Of a stretch of 64,000 bases of DNA, positions 40,506 through 52,239 are shown piece after piece; position 1 is the stretch's first letter, and each line of letters starts with the position of its first letter. The stretch lies in NCBI GenBank assembly GCA_013399855.1, contig VXAY01000172.1, positions 4,876,003 to 4,940,002 on the forward strand, given 5' to 3'. The stretch comes from Oxyruncus cristatus (lineage: Eukaryota > Chordata > Aves > Passeriformes > Cotingidae). A program made the translations under genes and the position numbers. Below the pieces are notes generated by a model that was not told the origin of the DNA, did no database searches, and saw only the letters and a program-made list of their open reading frames with translations.

Positions 40506-43497
40506 CTGTCCAAATAGAGAGGAAGGCAAGTTAAAATCAAAATATCACATTTTTTACAGATTATGTCTCCTAATATCTTGTTTCTCAGAGAGGGTCTCCA
40601 CTTAACACAGGGTTTTTGTGCTTTCTGGGTAAAGATTCTTATTTCACTGTATTCCCAGTCACTGGAATTCAAGAAGGGAAAAACAAATGTCCTCTATATG
40701 TTTGTTTTGCCCCAAACTACCACACTCTTCTCCAGACCCTAGGTTTCCAGTTAAAAGTAAAGCCTCTTGCAGACAACTTCAAAATAAGAATAAAGTGTGA
40801 CTGACACAGTGTCATCTGCACTAAGTTTTTGAAAAGTTTAACACTCTGAGAAACATGAACTAGGCTTGAACCACATAAGGAAACCATTCCGATGACTAAC
40901 AAAATAATTAACAGGTCCATACTGTTGATTATATACCTTCTAAACACATTTAAAACCCATATAGAAACAATTATTATATCTTGAATTCCAGCATCACTGG
41001 ACCATATAATCTCATCTGATCAATGGTCAGAGTTAGAAACACATGCAAGTACAACAAAATGTAATGGAATGCCGTACAATTGAGAGTAAAACTTGGACAA
41101 TTTGGTATGAATCATATGTTATTATAGGTACTAGGCAAGTTTAGCTGTGAGTAGAACTTGCCTCTGCAAGAGAGAAGACCGCCTGCTTATTTGCACACCT
41201 ACATGGGCTCATTAAAAACAGATAACCCATGTTATCACCTGGCACCTGACATACAACATTCAAAAAATGTCACTTCAAAATATCTCAGAGCTTTTGAAAG
41301 ATGAGATTTCTAGTTAGATTAGGTCTGCTGAGTCATACTCCTCTGTCTTCATGAAGAATCTTTGAATTTACTGTCCCCCAATCCAGGTCAGTGCTTCAAA
41401 AAAATCTCAGTGGAATATATCTGTATTTTTCTCTGGGTAATACTGTCTTCTCTTCCACTCTGCAGAAAATTAAATAAAGCGGTTTTTGCTGCCATGGCAT
41501 ATAGAACTGTAATGTAAATGTTTAGACAGGTACAAATGGCAGACGAACACCACCATCTTGTTATGGAAGCACCAGAAGGAACAGCAGAAAGACCGTAAGG
41601 TTGATGGCCACTAGATAAGCAGATGATCAAGATTTTAGGGCATCTACATGCAGTCTCTGAGGAAACTAGGAAAACAAAGGAGATCCTAAAACAAAGGTCA
41701 GCCAATATTCAGACTAAGCAAAGATTCCAGCCTCTGATAGGGGGATTAAGGACAGCAAGCAACTCGTAACTTATACAGGTGGTACAGGATTGAAAAACAA
41801 AAACCTTAATCACTTTTATTTCCTAAAGGACACAAAAAAGTCCAGTCAGTACTAACACATTGTCATCAAAACAAGAACTCTCAAATCATGGTAAGGATTT
41901 CAAAGCCAAGGTCATTTGCCTTCCATGTCAACCCAGGGATCCTGGCTAGGCCACCAGGTGACAAGCACACTGGAGTCTAAATCCTGGATGGACAATTTGG
42001 ACATGTCTTGGCAGTTACAAGTATGTGGCTGGGAGAGAAAGAGAAGCCAGTTTTGGTTTACAATAAAATCCTCCTATAAAGGGAACTCTATTACACTGCT
42101 GACACAAATTTGGAGCATTGTTTCAACAGTAACTACTCTTTAAGAACACAGAATACTCACCATTATAGGGTATCTGTCTTACCTTTTAAACAAAGCATTC
42201 TGTACATCAGCTGTACCCAAAAATCATTCATTTGTATCAATTCCTATCATCATTTATGTTTTAACTGAAGGGCAGAAACAGTGCTGCTTACAAAACATTT
42301 ATGGAAACAGTTCATATTTAACTCCTCAGTTCTTTTTAGAAAATATACAAATACGTATTTCTGGGTTGAAAGTGGCCTTACACCTCATTTGGTTTATTTA
42401 TCCAGAAATGTTTGGGTTACTTAAGGTATTTCCCTTCTCCTCTACCCTCTGTTCCAAGGATCAGCAATAAAGCTCAGCTTTGCTGAAAAGTGGTGTAATT
42501 CAAATGACCTTATGCTCCTCTCCTCAGAATTCTGAACTCCTGGAGAACAGACAAAGATGCTGACACTTGAAAAGTCTTAGAAAAGTAGTAAAAGTGAAAC
42601 AACAAAAAAAGCAAAATGCCTACAGCACCTGGCAATGTATTTTCTCACTGATTTCCAGCTAAATACTAAACAAGCCTAATACTGACTGGCATCTGAATTC
42701 AGCCAACAGATAGTGCATTTGAACATATGTCGTGGTATAGATTCAATTATGTTCGTGTGTGTGTACATACATGCATGTGTGTGTAAAATGATATCAAATT
42801 AACTATTATAGACGTCATACACCATATTTATGAAATGTGTATTTTATATTACATAGCTTTAAATATGCACATGCTCATTGTCAGTAAAAGGACACGCAAC
42901 ATATTTCTAAAAGCTAATGATCCTCCTTATCCCACTCCCCAGTTTTATACTGGTTCTTGCTTAGAAAGATTAGAAAGTTTCAAGATACTATTTTCAAGAC
43001 ATTTCTCACATGTTTTGTATGACCACTAGTAAGGCTGGATGACTGGCTTTTGTTCTTAAGTTTGGCCTCTCTTCTAGGCTTCAGAACAAGTTGCACTCTC
43101 AGAGATCAGAAGGTAGACTTTTGTATCCACGACACACTTTAAAACAATCTGTTATGTCAGTACCTTCCTCCACTTATCATCTCAATGTTCTGTAATTCTA
43201 CTGACAATAGCCCCTCAAAACACAAGCACATAAAATTTCAAAACTCTAGCACAAAAATAACTGAGGAATCAATCGTGTCACATTCATAAATGACTAAAAT
43301 ATGATAAAAATGACAGATGACTTTCTGGAAATCTGCAATCAAAAGGTCAGATTTAGGATCTTTTATCCATTCAGTAGTCCATAATAAATGAGTGTACCAA
43401 ATTAAAAGATTCTATCTCATTGGGACATAGAAATGAATTGTGTCAGGATGTTACCTGTTCAAAACATCTGTATTATGCAGATAATACCCACTCATAC
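40506..43497 (-). other. USH2A: USH2A intron 7 (2992 bp)
   Basis: The intron lies between exons 7 and 8. It contains a GT/CATG microsatellite at 42754-42784. The less AT-rich part near 41900-42060 is not recognisable as gene or repeat. Confidence 0.88.
42754..42784. repeat. GT microsatellite with CATG interruptions
   Basis: The sequence reads GTGTGTGTGTACATACATGC followed by ATGTGTGTGT, so two GT runs flank a short self-complementary centre. Confidence 0.85.
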
Positions 43498-43682
43498 CTA
43501 TGAAGCTGGAGACAGTTGACAGAGTCTGGTTTTTCCAGAGATCCATTGTTCTCCATTCCAAAAACACTGCAATTTCTAGCAAAATACTGCCAGTCTTCCC
43601 ATTTTAGATCATCTCCTTTTTTTCTTTCTATTCTTACTGCTTCAGGGTGTGGGCTAAAGAACTGCAGTATAATATAGAATAC
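43498..43682 (-). CDS. USH2A: USH2A exon 7: laminin N-terminal domain
   Basis: This exon begins in phase 0 with Val-Phe-Tyr-Ile-Ile-Leu-Gln-Phe and continues Ser-Pro-His-Pro-Glu-Ala-Val-Arg-Ile-Glu-Arg. It then has Trp-Glu-Asp-Trp-Gln-Tyr-Phe-Ala-Arg-Asn-Cys, the classic core phrase of laminin N-terminal domains (compare W-x-P-x-Q-Y-[FY]-[AS] in laminins). Two potential N-glycosylation sites are visible: Asn-Cys-Ser and Asn-Gly-Ser. The acceptor is cttcttgtag and the donor is CATAG|GTATGA. Its 185 bp match the human exon length. It contains conserved cysteines that would be disulfide-bonded in the secreted or ectodomain part of the protein. Confidence 0.95.
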
Positions 43683-44971
43683 CTACAAGAAGACAATGAA
43701 TTTATGAACTGATATTAACAGCTAAGTTGTAAAACAATGACAATATAAACTTTTTTCTATGTGACTACACAGTGCTCTACCACTCACAGACAGAAGAAGA
43801 AGCTATATTTCAGGCCATATACTCCCAATTAAAACGAAAGTTAACCTTTTTTGTTAAACAAGCTCTTTGAACTCTCAGACACTATTACACAACTACTGAT
43901 CTCTGTATCAGAACTCCACCTTTTCTTGAAGACCATCTGAAAATGCACTACAAAGTCCATGATTTGTTACAGCAATATCATTTTGGCAAAAATGAAGGTT
44001 ATAATTTTGCGTTGTCAAAAACTTGATGAGCCATTCATCTGATAACAGGTACTTTTTTTTAGGATTCTCCCTATTTTTAGCTCACAATCTTATCAAATGC
44101 CTGTACTGTTTCATAGAGCACTTCCCTCAGCATACTGCTTGTGCAGAAATGTGTGTGGCAAATAAATAAAATCCTCGGATGTCACAAACATTTGAAATAG
44201 CTTTTAACTAAAGGACTAATTCTTACTTATGAAGCCAAAACCTGTCATCGTGTCATTCTTTCCCTTCTCACCATTAATGAAAATAAAAGAATAATAGGCT
44301 AGCAAGAATACACAGAAATTTGGTGAATTCCCTATCGTGAATGCAGCCCCATTAATGATATGTCCCTCCTTCCAAGACATCCTGACACTCTTCAACAGCC
44401 CAGTGGAGTGTTAGATGAAATACGGCCTCTTCAGTAACCAGGCCTATCTATCGTTTTCTCCTTCCACATTCTTTGGGAGGCTTAACTACCATCTCCAGAA
44501 TACCTACAAAACAGAAATCTCCTCTGATACATCAGTGTGCTTTCGACATGTTCAACTTCATTTATCTGCAGTCAGTTTTCCACCAGAGGTATGGAAGAAG
44601 CACCGTAAGCTTTAATAGAAATTAAAACTAAAGTTGAAGATTACAAAAGTGGAAGTAAAAGACAGCAATCAGTTTCTAAATATTGGTGTCGTCCTCTCTG
44701 GCATATCTATTCTAGATTACTGCTTGTTCAACAGGCACATCGGAAGAGAATGACAACAACCATAATGCATTCTGCCTTTTGCACTGTTACACTACAAAAA
44801 AGGGAAGCTTTCTTCCTGATCCTCTAAGGATAACATTTTAAAGCATAAGGTTTGAATTTCCTCAAAACTGTAAATGAAACATCTACAAAATTATTTTCTT
44901 AGTTCTTATTCAATAAATAGCAAATTTATTGTAATCTGTAATCGTAAAAAAAATAGTAATCTTCCCATTAC
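43683..44971 (-). other. USH2A: USH2A intron 6 (1289 bp)
   Basis: This is unique sequence between exons 6 and 7. I see no repeat or additional exon. Confidence 0.9.
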
Positions 44972-45266
44972 CTGATATTGTCCATTTTGTAAATCTATTG
45001 TGATTGAAACACCACGATCCAGACCTGCAGTATTAGCAAACACAGATGAAATCCAAGTGGTCCCAATGTCATCATCGTTGATGTAATGCAGAGGATGGGC
45101 TTCTGCATCCAACCTCAGCACTCTGTCGTTAGTGGTATCATCTGCACCATTGGGGATGCAGTACCTCTGTATCAATGGGTGCACTCGGGGATGACTTCCA
45201 GGACAGCGGCACTCAGACTGGGTATGGAGATGAGGGAATTTTCCAGAGAATACTTCCAAAATGTCT
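44972..45266 (-). CDS. USH2A: USH2A exon 6: start of laminin N-terminal domain
   Basis: This exon reads Asp-Ile-Leu-Glu-Val-Phe-Ser-Gly, then a Cys-Arg-Cys-Pro-Gly segment, and then Ala-His-Pro-Leu-His-Tyr-Ile-Asn-Asp-Asp-Asp with Thr-Trp-Ile-Ser. The aspartate-rich stretch followed by Thr-Trp is typical of laminin N-terminal (domain VI) folds. The domain mediates protein contacts outside the cell. The donor is TATCAG|GTAATG. The acceptor has two overlapping AGs (gacagag). I chose the first because exon 5 ends two bases into a codon, so exon 6 must begin with a third codon base; this gives 295 bp. The second AG would break the frame. The polypyrimidine tract is weak. Confidence 0.94.
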
Positions 45267-46355
45267 CTGTCACAGTATATAGAAAAGTAATCACATACAT
45301 GACAAAAAAGGACAAATGCCACTTTGTGCCTCTAGGTTCATAGATTAAACAAAGTTCATTTACATTATAGTAGAAGCAGTGCAGAGCTGCTTTCACTGCT
45401 CCACAAACATGAAGTTCCTCAGACATATGGTACTAAGGGAAATAAGTTCCTTGTTGAGGTGTCTAAAGCCAGACAGGATGAATCTAGTCATATATGTAAG
45501 GAGAAAAACTCTTAACACTTTATTGCAGCATCATGTCTGACTCCAATTAGTGGTCTGGATCCTGCTCTTAAGGATACCATAACATCAACACATTGCCTGT
45601 AACCACAGAAAAGTTGAATGTTTGCACTCAAATCCTCCAAAAAGACCAGCTCGAACAATATCACATTGCACCTTAGAAAATCTGGATAGAAATATTTTCA
45701 CTTTTAACTAATTTTAATACAAATGCCCACTTTTTAGCTGCCCCAGTTTACGATCAATACAGCCATGTCACATCACTGAGTCACTTGAGTTTCCTCTGAC
45801 ATCAGCAACTGAAATAGATGCATAGGGAGGAAGGAAGGCAGGCAAGCAGGTAGATATATGCATGACACGGGCAGGTCTTTATCTGTTCATCTCTGGTGTA
45901 AAAGAAAGATTTTGTATGCCTAGAAGATACTGAATGTTTGTATTAAAAACATGTTACTTTTTCCACCCTCTTATCAGTAGGAACATAATTTTTGTGTACT
46001 TATTAAGTAAATAAATAGCTGCTAGCTGCCACTGCAACTTCCACAGAACCCATAGCTACGGGGTCTTTTACACATAGACACAGCCTTAAATTAATTGACA
46101 CACAGGCAAGACTTTCCTTCACAGTTTATCCCATTTTGGACCAAGTTATTTGTGGATATAAAATCAAATCTACAAAGACATCACTAGGCCAAAACATTCT
46201 GTAAACTATCTTATTTTTCAATTGTTAAACTTTACTCATTTCATTGACCTAAATTGTAGTTCAAAGGATTTGACAAGCATTGCTCTGAAAAAAATACAAC
46301 CAACATGATTTTCATAAAACTTGAAATTCAGATTCACATTAATATTTTCAATTCA

Positions 46356-46401
46356 TAGGAGCTCAGTTCCTCATAATGTTCTGCAGACAGCTGAGCTCCT
46401 A
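46356..46401. repeat. 11-bp perfect inverted repeat, 24-base loop
   Basis: TAGGAGCTCAG at 46356-46366 is the exact reverse complement of CTGAGCTCCTA at 46391-46401. The function is unknown. A short stem of this size can arise by chance in 64 kb. Confidence 0.7.
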
Positions 46402-46599
46402 GGAAACTGCTCTACATCTTATTGAAAGACTATCATTAGGTAGCCTTAAGGTCTGCAGTCATGAGTGTCATTGCATGCAGCCTACCCAGAAGCACCACGC
46501 AGACAAATAGGACCTGACGACTTCTGGCCAGCTCGAATTGACTGGATTAATCCAGCATGAGCTGGATAACAAAGGTAACATTTCTTTGTAATGTGCTAG

Positions 46600-46930
46600 G
46601 AAGGGAGGCTGGAGGGCAACAGAAATTGCACTGGCAACTGTAATTTGGCCTCAGGAATGGAGGAAGTCAAAGCAATTGCCCAGGGCTCTGCGGGCTGAAC
46701 TAGCGCATTGGCATCTTATGGTGACAATCTAATATAGAAAGCAAGGAACAGTTCAGACAATGGCACCTCGGAGTAAGGGCGTGTGCGTGGGGCGGAGGAA
46801 GCACCTAGAATAGCCAACATGGACATCTGATACTACGGGGAATCTGAAACCAGAGGAAAGAAACTGCTAAGCACAGCGAGCCAGGCTTGCAGCCACAAAG
46901 CCAGCATTCTAACCAGTTGGAGTGTCTGTC
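46600..46930 (-). mobile_element. Candidate tRNA-derived SINE
   Basis: Read on the minus strand, the block starts CAACTGGTTAGAATGCTGGC, similar to a tRNA D-arm and A box ('TTGGTTAGAGCG'), with GCCTGGCTCGCTG in the place of a B box. About 220 bases downstream is CCCTGGGCAATTGCTTTGAC, which resembles 'CTTGGGCAAGTCACTTAACC' of MIR-type SINEs. Divergence is high and the match was made by eye, so family and limits are tentative. Confidence 0.35.
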
Positions 46931-47501
46931 CTCTTCAATTGGATCACTGGTATTTGAGTGGTCTAAAATGGACTAGTCCGCTATGCTCCCTCCCTTGCCT
47001 TACAGTTTACAAGGAGCTCTGAGAAAGCTTAGCGAGTCTTATCCACCCGGACTAAGCTTATCAGCACACACTATTATGTCAGAATTATGATGAGTAGATA
47101 ACACCCGCACAGTTTATAAGCATTGAAATCTAGCAACTGGATCTACTCCCTGCAGAATACATAGTAAGTCAGGTTGTAACAAGGACAACAATAAGAAGGA
47201 AAGCACATATTTATTACTGAGTGTTGTGTTGCGCTATATATATACTACATATAACTACATCTATTAAGCCTACTTAAGCACAGTTCAAAAGCAAAATACA
47301 TTAAGTTGTTGAATTTATTTTAACTCGAGATTTTTTAGACTAAAGCTAGCCTTTGAAATGAGATTCAGGAAACTACATCATCATAAGCAACCATCTAAAG
47401 GAAATATTTGAAAAGCATTACACTTTGGGAAATAAGCATATTGTTATCTACATTTCTTCTCACCTCACTCTTAATTCTTTACAAAAATAAAAGTTCTTTA
47501 C

Positions 47502-47565
47502 CTGTTTGTAAGTGCCACTGGGTAAAATCGAAAATCTTGCATTCTTCCAACAAATTGCTCTAAAC
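47502..47565 (-). CDS. USH2A: USH2A exon 5: end of LamG-like domain
   Basis: This is a 64-bp exon, too short to show as a stand-alone reading frame. It completes a glycine codon and then reads Leu-Glu-Gln-Phe-Val-Gly-Arg-Met-Gln-Asp-Phe-Arg, the closing strand of LamG-like folds (a phrase of the type 'G-x-hydrophobic-D-hydrophobic-R-hydrophobic-Y'). The acceptor is tttttcttag and the donor is ACAG|GTAAAG. It ends with AG, which pairs with the first base of exon 6 to make an arginine codon. The length equals that of human exon 5 as I recall it (c.785-848). The neighbouring introns are 2.2 kb (intron 5) and 1.2 kb (intron 4). Confidence 0.93.
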
Positions 47566-48732
47566 CTAAGAAAAAATACTATAAATAATCTATTGAGCAG
47601 AAGGCAGCTTTGCACTGCATGAGAGCACCTTTAATTCAGCACTCAGAGATCTCTCTTGCACAATTACCCCTCCTGAATGAAACCATCTTGGACCTGGACA
47701 AAACTATAGAGGGCAGTGGCTTAATTTTTTTGATAAAAAAGAATGATTTATAATAACTTTATAAGAACATTTTGTACCTATCTCTTTTCTGATTAGAGAG
47801 GTGGCACAAGGATCGGCTCATTAGACAGAAGTAATGAGCCAGTCCATGTGCCACCTCTAATTAGAGAAGAGATACAGTAGGTACAACTGTACCTATCAAT
47901 TTATACAATAAAGATAAAAAGCATTTTAAAATATTCCTTTCTTTTATATGATTATTAGTTACCCAGGATTCAAAATTAAAATTACAACAAAACACATTTC
48001 GAAATACAAGCTTTAAGAAATGGGGCACAGAATATTTTCAACACAATAAAGTTGTTTTAAGTGACGTATAGCCATATTTAGGAGTTAGCTTCAAATTATC
48101 CATGTTCCTGAAGAGCAACAGTCAGTGTTCTTAGACCTGCAGAGCCAAGAATTTGTGAAAAGCAACAAAACACCTCCCACCATTCTGCTATGACTATGTC
48201 ATGCTGTAGTACATATAAAATTCTAGATGCAGATGAAGAGTAAAGCTATTAGGCATTACTAGACTGAAAGATTCTCATTCTGCTAGTCATTTACATCAGT
48301 ATTGATAGAACTGAAGAACATGGACAGCTAGAAATCTTCAGCTCTGTTCCTGAGTCTGCACAGAGAGGAGCATTGTCTAGTGGCCATGCACAATTCTGTT
48401 CTGAAATACTTGCATATATTTACTCAGAAAAATTATTATCATAAATTAATGGAATGTGTCGCTTTACATGCCTGTTTTAAAGAAGGCAGGAAAACCTACC
48501 TGTATGCAGTAACACACAGAATAAATTATTATCTTACCGGATCATCTACGAAACTTCTATCTTTCAGCCGATTTTTTGAGAAAGCTAATTGTACAATAGT
48601 AATTTTCTTCTGCAGGAAGGTATTCTTAGCATATAGATAACTTAAAATTACTCACACACTTCTTTTAACCACACCATGCATATTTTATTTTGTATATTCC
48701 AATGCATTCCACTGAAATACTACAAGATCCAC
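47566..48732 (-). other. USH2A: USH2A intron 4 (1167 bp)
   Basis: This is a short intron between exons 4 and 5. Its main feature is the 111-bp near-palindrome at 47774-47884, about 210 bp upstream (in gene sense) of the exon 5 acceptor. The rest is unique. Confidence 0.9.
47774..47884. repeat. Near-palindrome, 111 bp, long hairpin or MITE-like
   Basis: The left arm (47774-47823) runs GTACCTATCTCTTTTCTGAT, then TAGAGAGGTGGCACAAGGAT and CGGCTCATTA. The right arm (47832-47884), read in reverse complement, runs GTACCTACTGTATCTCTTCT, then CTAATTAGAGGTGGCACATG and GACTGGCTCATTA. The arms match apart from a few mismatches and short indels and are separated by 8 bases. Arms this long cannot be chance. 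It could be a non-autonomous DNA transposon (MITE), or an inverted duplication producing a hairpin RNA. No transposase is nearby. Confidence 0.85.
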
Positions 48733-48868
48733 CTGTGAAGCTTTGTCCAATTTGCAGAGTACCATCAGCATCAGTATCTGCAACTGTTCCCGTAAGAATC
48801 CTTGAATCAAAGGGTGTATTGTCATCTTCCCAGCCATTCAAGAAGAAACTAATTCGGCTATGATGCAC
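48733..48868 (-). CDS. USH2A: USH2A exon 4: LamG-like domain
   Basis: This exon begins with Val-His-His-Ser-Arg-Ile-Ser-Phe-Phe and ends in an Ile-Gly-Gln-Ser motif followed by a split glycine codon. This is the beta-strand pattern of the LamG-like (concanavalin-type) domain near the N terminus of usherin. The acceptor is ctctatag before G48868 and the donor is CACAG|GTGGAT. The exon starts in phase 0 and ends in phase 1, as exon 5 requires. It is 136 bp, against 133 bp as I remember human exon 4. The extra codon falls in the turn rich in Asp, Ala and Gly before the Thr-Leu-Gln-Ile strand. The upstream half of the domain (exon 3) was not found in the window. Confidence 0.92.
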
Positions 48869-51757
48869 CTATAGAGTCAATGAAAAAGGGCAAACACATG
48901 GTTTATTATGCAATCACTTTGATTTGTCTACATGTTGAGTTTACCACTGATTAACTGATAACACTACTTCAACCTATTTGCTGTGTTTCTTTATTTTCAG
49001 TGCCTACTGAAAGCAGTTACCTCTTTTCTGTCCATCCAGTTAATAGATCACCACCCAGATGTACAAGGTATAAAATTTCCACAGTAGTTAAATCAAAGAA
49101 GAAACTACAGTATAGGGATCTGGCAGGGAGGGGGAAGAGAGGAAAAGGAGAAGGGTGGGTCTGTTTCACAAGGTACAAGGCTGGTTACAGCTACATCACC
49201 ACTTCAGGCCATGGGCACATGTTATAGCTGTCACAGCTCTTCTCATACACATCAGTTCAAACAGGCCTCAAGGGGCTGTATACCATGCTCAGGATAACCA
49301 AGCACAGCACGTTTCAGCAGGGCCTCTAACACCCCTCCGAAACACCTCCCTAACCCCAGCATGCTCCTTTCTACAAGGGCTGAAGGGAATGGTATAGGAA
49401 CTGCCTACATCTGCTTTACACCCAGTGGGTAATTCCCTCACATCAAGGGAACCCTTGGCTAGGAATATGCACTCAGCCAGCACCCCAGGGTACTGTCTTC
49501 TGCAAGTGTTCCCTTCCCTGCCAATTCATTTTAAATCTGAGCTAACGTTCATAGAAATACTTTATGGCGTTCTCCCAGCTCCACAAAGTCACAAGATGAT
49601 GAGCTTCTACAGAGTACTTTTTTTTGCATTAAAAAATCCTCAGGTTTAGGTTACCTAAAATTAGGAAAAGTTTATTAATATGGGAGTGTCTTTCAGCCTT
49701 ACACTTTATGAAATTCAATACTCTTATTTAAAAAATATAGGCCCACACAAAATAAAATGAAAACGGTAGGTATCACAGCTATAGTCAGCTTCCCATTAAT
49801 GAAGTTAATTATGCAAACTGAGTTGAACTTATCCAAAACTTGTGTTTCAGAAAGCGATTCATTTGCAAAAATGAAATTACTTGATTTTTAGCAATATTTA
49901 GCTTGCAAAAGGCTTTTTTCATATGAGAACTTCATAGCTTTCAGCATTTGAAACACCATTTTTTTGCTGCCAATTTACAGAGCAGTATTTTAATTTTGCA
50001 GATATGGATGCCTGGTGAATCGTGTCTATCAGGGCCAGATAAAACTAGAGTGCTATAGCCCGTCTTGATATTCATGCTAATCAAAACAAAATAAACATGG
50101 AATAATTGCTTCCATAAGAATAAGATCTATGTGAGGACACAGAAGGTTTACAAGCCAGAACAATTTGTTGCAAAGAGGAAAGACAGAACTTATTTACCAG
50201 TTAACAAGATACCAGCTTGAAAACCACAATATAAGCACTCACAATACTATTCCGCAATAAAGTCTTTCAAATTTCAGACCAAGATAAACGGACACAATTA
50301 TCTATAAATCTGAGCTCAGATGATCAGCATCAGTGCCTTGGGCAACATGAGTCTATCAGCATTTTAAGAAAGAAAAGATGAAATAAGATGGAGATATTTG
50401 TCTGGACTTTTTTTTTTTAGGTTTCACACAAAATTGTACAGATGAATTTTTCCTCCTTAAATTGCACTTTCAAACATACACATGCATGCTGAGCTTTATT
50501 GCCATTTCCAGATTCAGTCAATACTTCCTAAATTTAGACAGGAATATTTATTGCCCTTCCACTGATGGAAATTTGAAGGCTATTATCATAATTACTAAGC
50601 CTGCAGATTTGTTCAAAAAGTTATTGCATATGAGTTTCACCACTCAAAATACATCTCTCCATTTTAAATTATCTTTTGTGTTGACACATCAATGACCTAA
50701 ATACAACAGTTTTTTATTTAATTTTAATTCAAAGCCCTCTAAACATCTGATGCCCTATTTGCAAGAGCCTAAGTATACGTATATATGGTGGTTACATCGC
50801 ATTTTTTTTCTGCATCACATTTTTTACAGCCTGTTACTGTCATTTGGTGTTTGACTGTTATCATCATAAAAGATACAGGCTTTTCTACTTTGTTATTTGT
50901 AGCATTATCTCATGTTTTACAACATCTTTGCACAACATGCCCGCACATGAAATATAACTAGTGAAAAGTTCTCAGTGGTATTAATGCATAAAAAAGAATG
51001 TGGTTCCATCTCTACTGTCTTTACCCAGCCAAAAGCTGATGAACAGCCAATTTTCCTTTATCACATTAGCACAGCCATGAGGGAAACACATTTGTTCTAG
51101 TCAGCTACACTAAAGATACTATTACCAATCTAACATATACATGTTTTATATCAGCAGTATTCTCAGAGTATGAGGGAGCCAACAATATATTAACACTAGC
51201 ATGACAGTTTATTTAAGAAAAGAAAATTGTCTCTGTAGAGGGACAGAAGTTAGAAATGTATGGCTAAAGCTCAGTGTCACTGGTCTAATAAAGGTAATAA
51301 TTCTTAAGCTTTCTTTATAGCAGGTAACACTCCTGTGGCAGCTCTGTCATATCATTCAAATAAAAATGTTGCCTTTTACAAGTTTAAGAGTACCTTTATT
51401 TTTAGTTAGATATGAAGCATGTTTCTGCTTTCCTGTTTCCACTGTAAAACATTTGTAAGGGGAATTCAGAAATGGGCACACTCACCCCCACCAGCTTCTT
51501 GCAAACTTACTGTCTCAGACACAGCTTTATAGGACCTAATTCTGCCTCCCCCCATGGTAAGCAGAGTGCTCACCTCCATGCATCCCCTACTAAAATCAGC
51601 GAGTCTATTTATGACTTAACAGCAACAGAACTGAGCCCTAAGTGACCAGGTATTTTTACTTGTTGAAAATAGGTGACTAATGACAATTTTAAATCTCCCT
51701 CCCCCCTCCCCCACCACCAATCTCTTCGTATTAAATAGGATTTAGAATAGTTGGGTT

Positions 51758-51802
51758 TAATATAGCACATCCCCAAGGTAGCCCTAAGCACTTTACAATG
51801 CT
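51758..51802 (-). mobile_element. Ancient LINE/SINE 3' end, minus orientation
   Basis: The reverse complement reads ATTGTAAAGTGCTTAGGGCT, then ACCTTGGGGATGTGCTATAT followed by TAAA. This has the layout 'GTAAAGCGCTTTGGGATCC ... GGCGCTATATAAA' seen also at 6001-6062. The family is not named with certainty. Confidence 0.45.
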
Positions 51803-52239
51803 GAATTGGATATCAGTAGTGCAGTGACTGTGTAAGGCAAAGGCAGCAGTCATTATGCATTTGGCAGTAGCTCAATGTAATGATCCCCCTGCTGGTTATT
51901 AAAGGGGGTATGAATATCTGACATGGGAGGAAAATGTAGGAGGGAAACCATGTGTGGTATAAAAAATCCCAGCGGTTCTCCACTGTGGGAGGAGAGGAAG
52001 TCTCAAAGTTTGGTGTCAGTTTAGACTAAGCTAAATAAGAAGAAAAGCTGGCACCAAATTGGCTGTTCAATGTGGTTATTTAAGGTCTCCTGACCGTTAG
52101 CATTAAATTTCATACAATAGCACAGAACTAAAAGAATATTTTCCCTCCTGATGAGGACAACAGGATTATTCCCCTGTTTTCTTTATTAATAACGTTCAGG
52201 AGGAATTTGTCCCAAGAGACTAACAGGAGATGGGCAGGA

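Larger units (their letters stand above)
45267..47501 (-). other. USH2A: USH2A intron 5 (2235 bp)
   Basis: The intron lies between exons 5 and 6. It has a GGAAGGAAGG/GGCA simple stretch at 45826-45852, an 11-bp perfect inverted repeat at 46356-46401 and a relatively GC-rich block (46430-47010) that may contain a tRNA-derived SINE on the minus strand. Confidence 0.88.
3303..48868 (-). other. USH2A: USH2A (usherin) gene, internal part: exons 4 to 16 and their introns
   Basis: Thirteen exons on the minus strand join in frame into about 889 codons. The order of domains is end of LamG-like, laminin N-terminal, laminin EGF-like (LE) repeats, then fibronectin III, which is the N-terminal order of usherin. 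Usherin is a very large protein of the photoreceptor periciliary membrane, the ankle links of hair-cell stereocilia and basement membranes, and human loss causes Usher syndrome type 2A and retinitis pigmentosa. Exon sizes agree with remembered human sizes for all but one exon, including the 642-bp exon 13. That pattern separates it from laminins and netrins, which share the LamN and LE domains. The signal peptide, exon 3 and everything after exon 16 are outside the window or not recognisable. All splice sites follow GT-AG. No frameshift or stop interrupts any exon. Confidence 0.96.
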
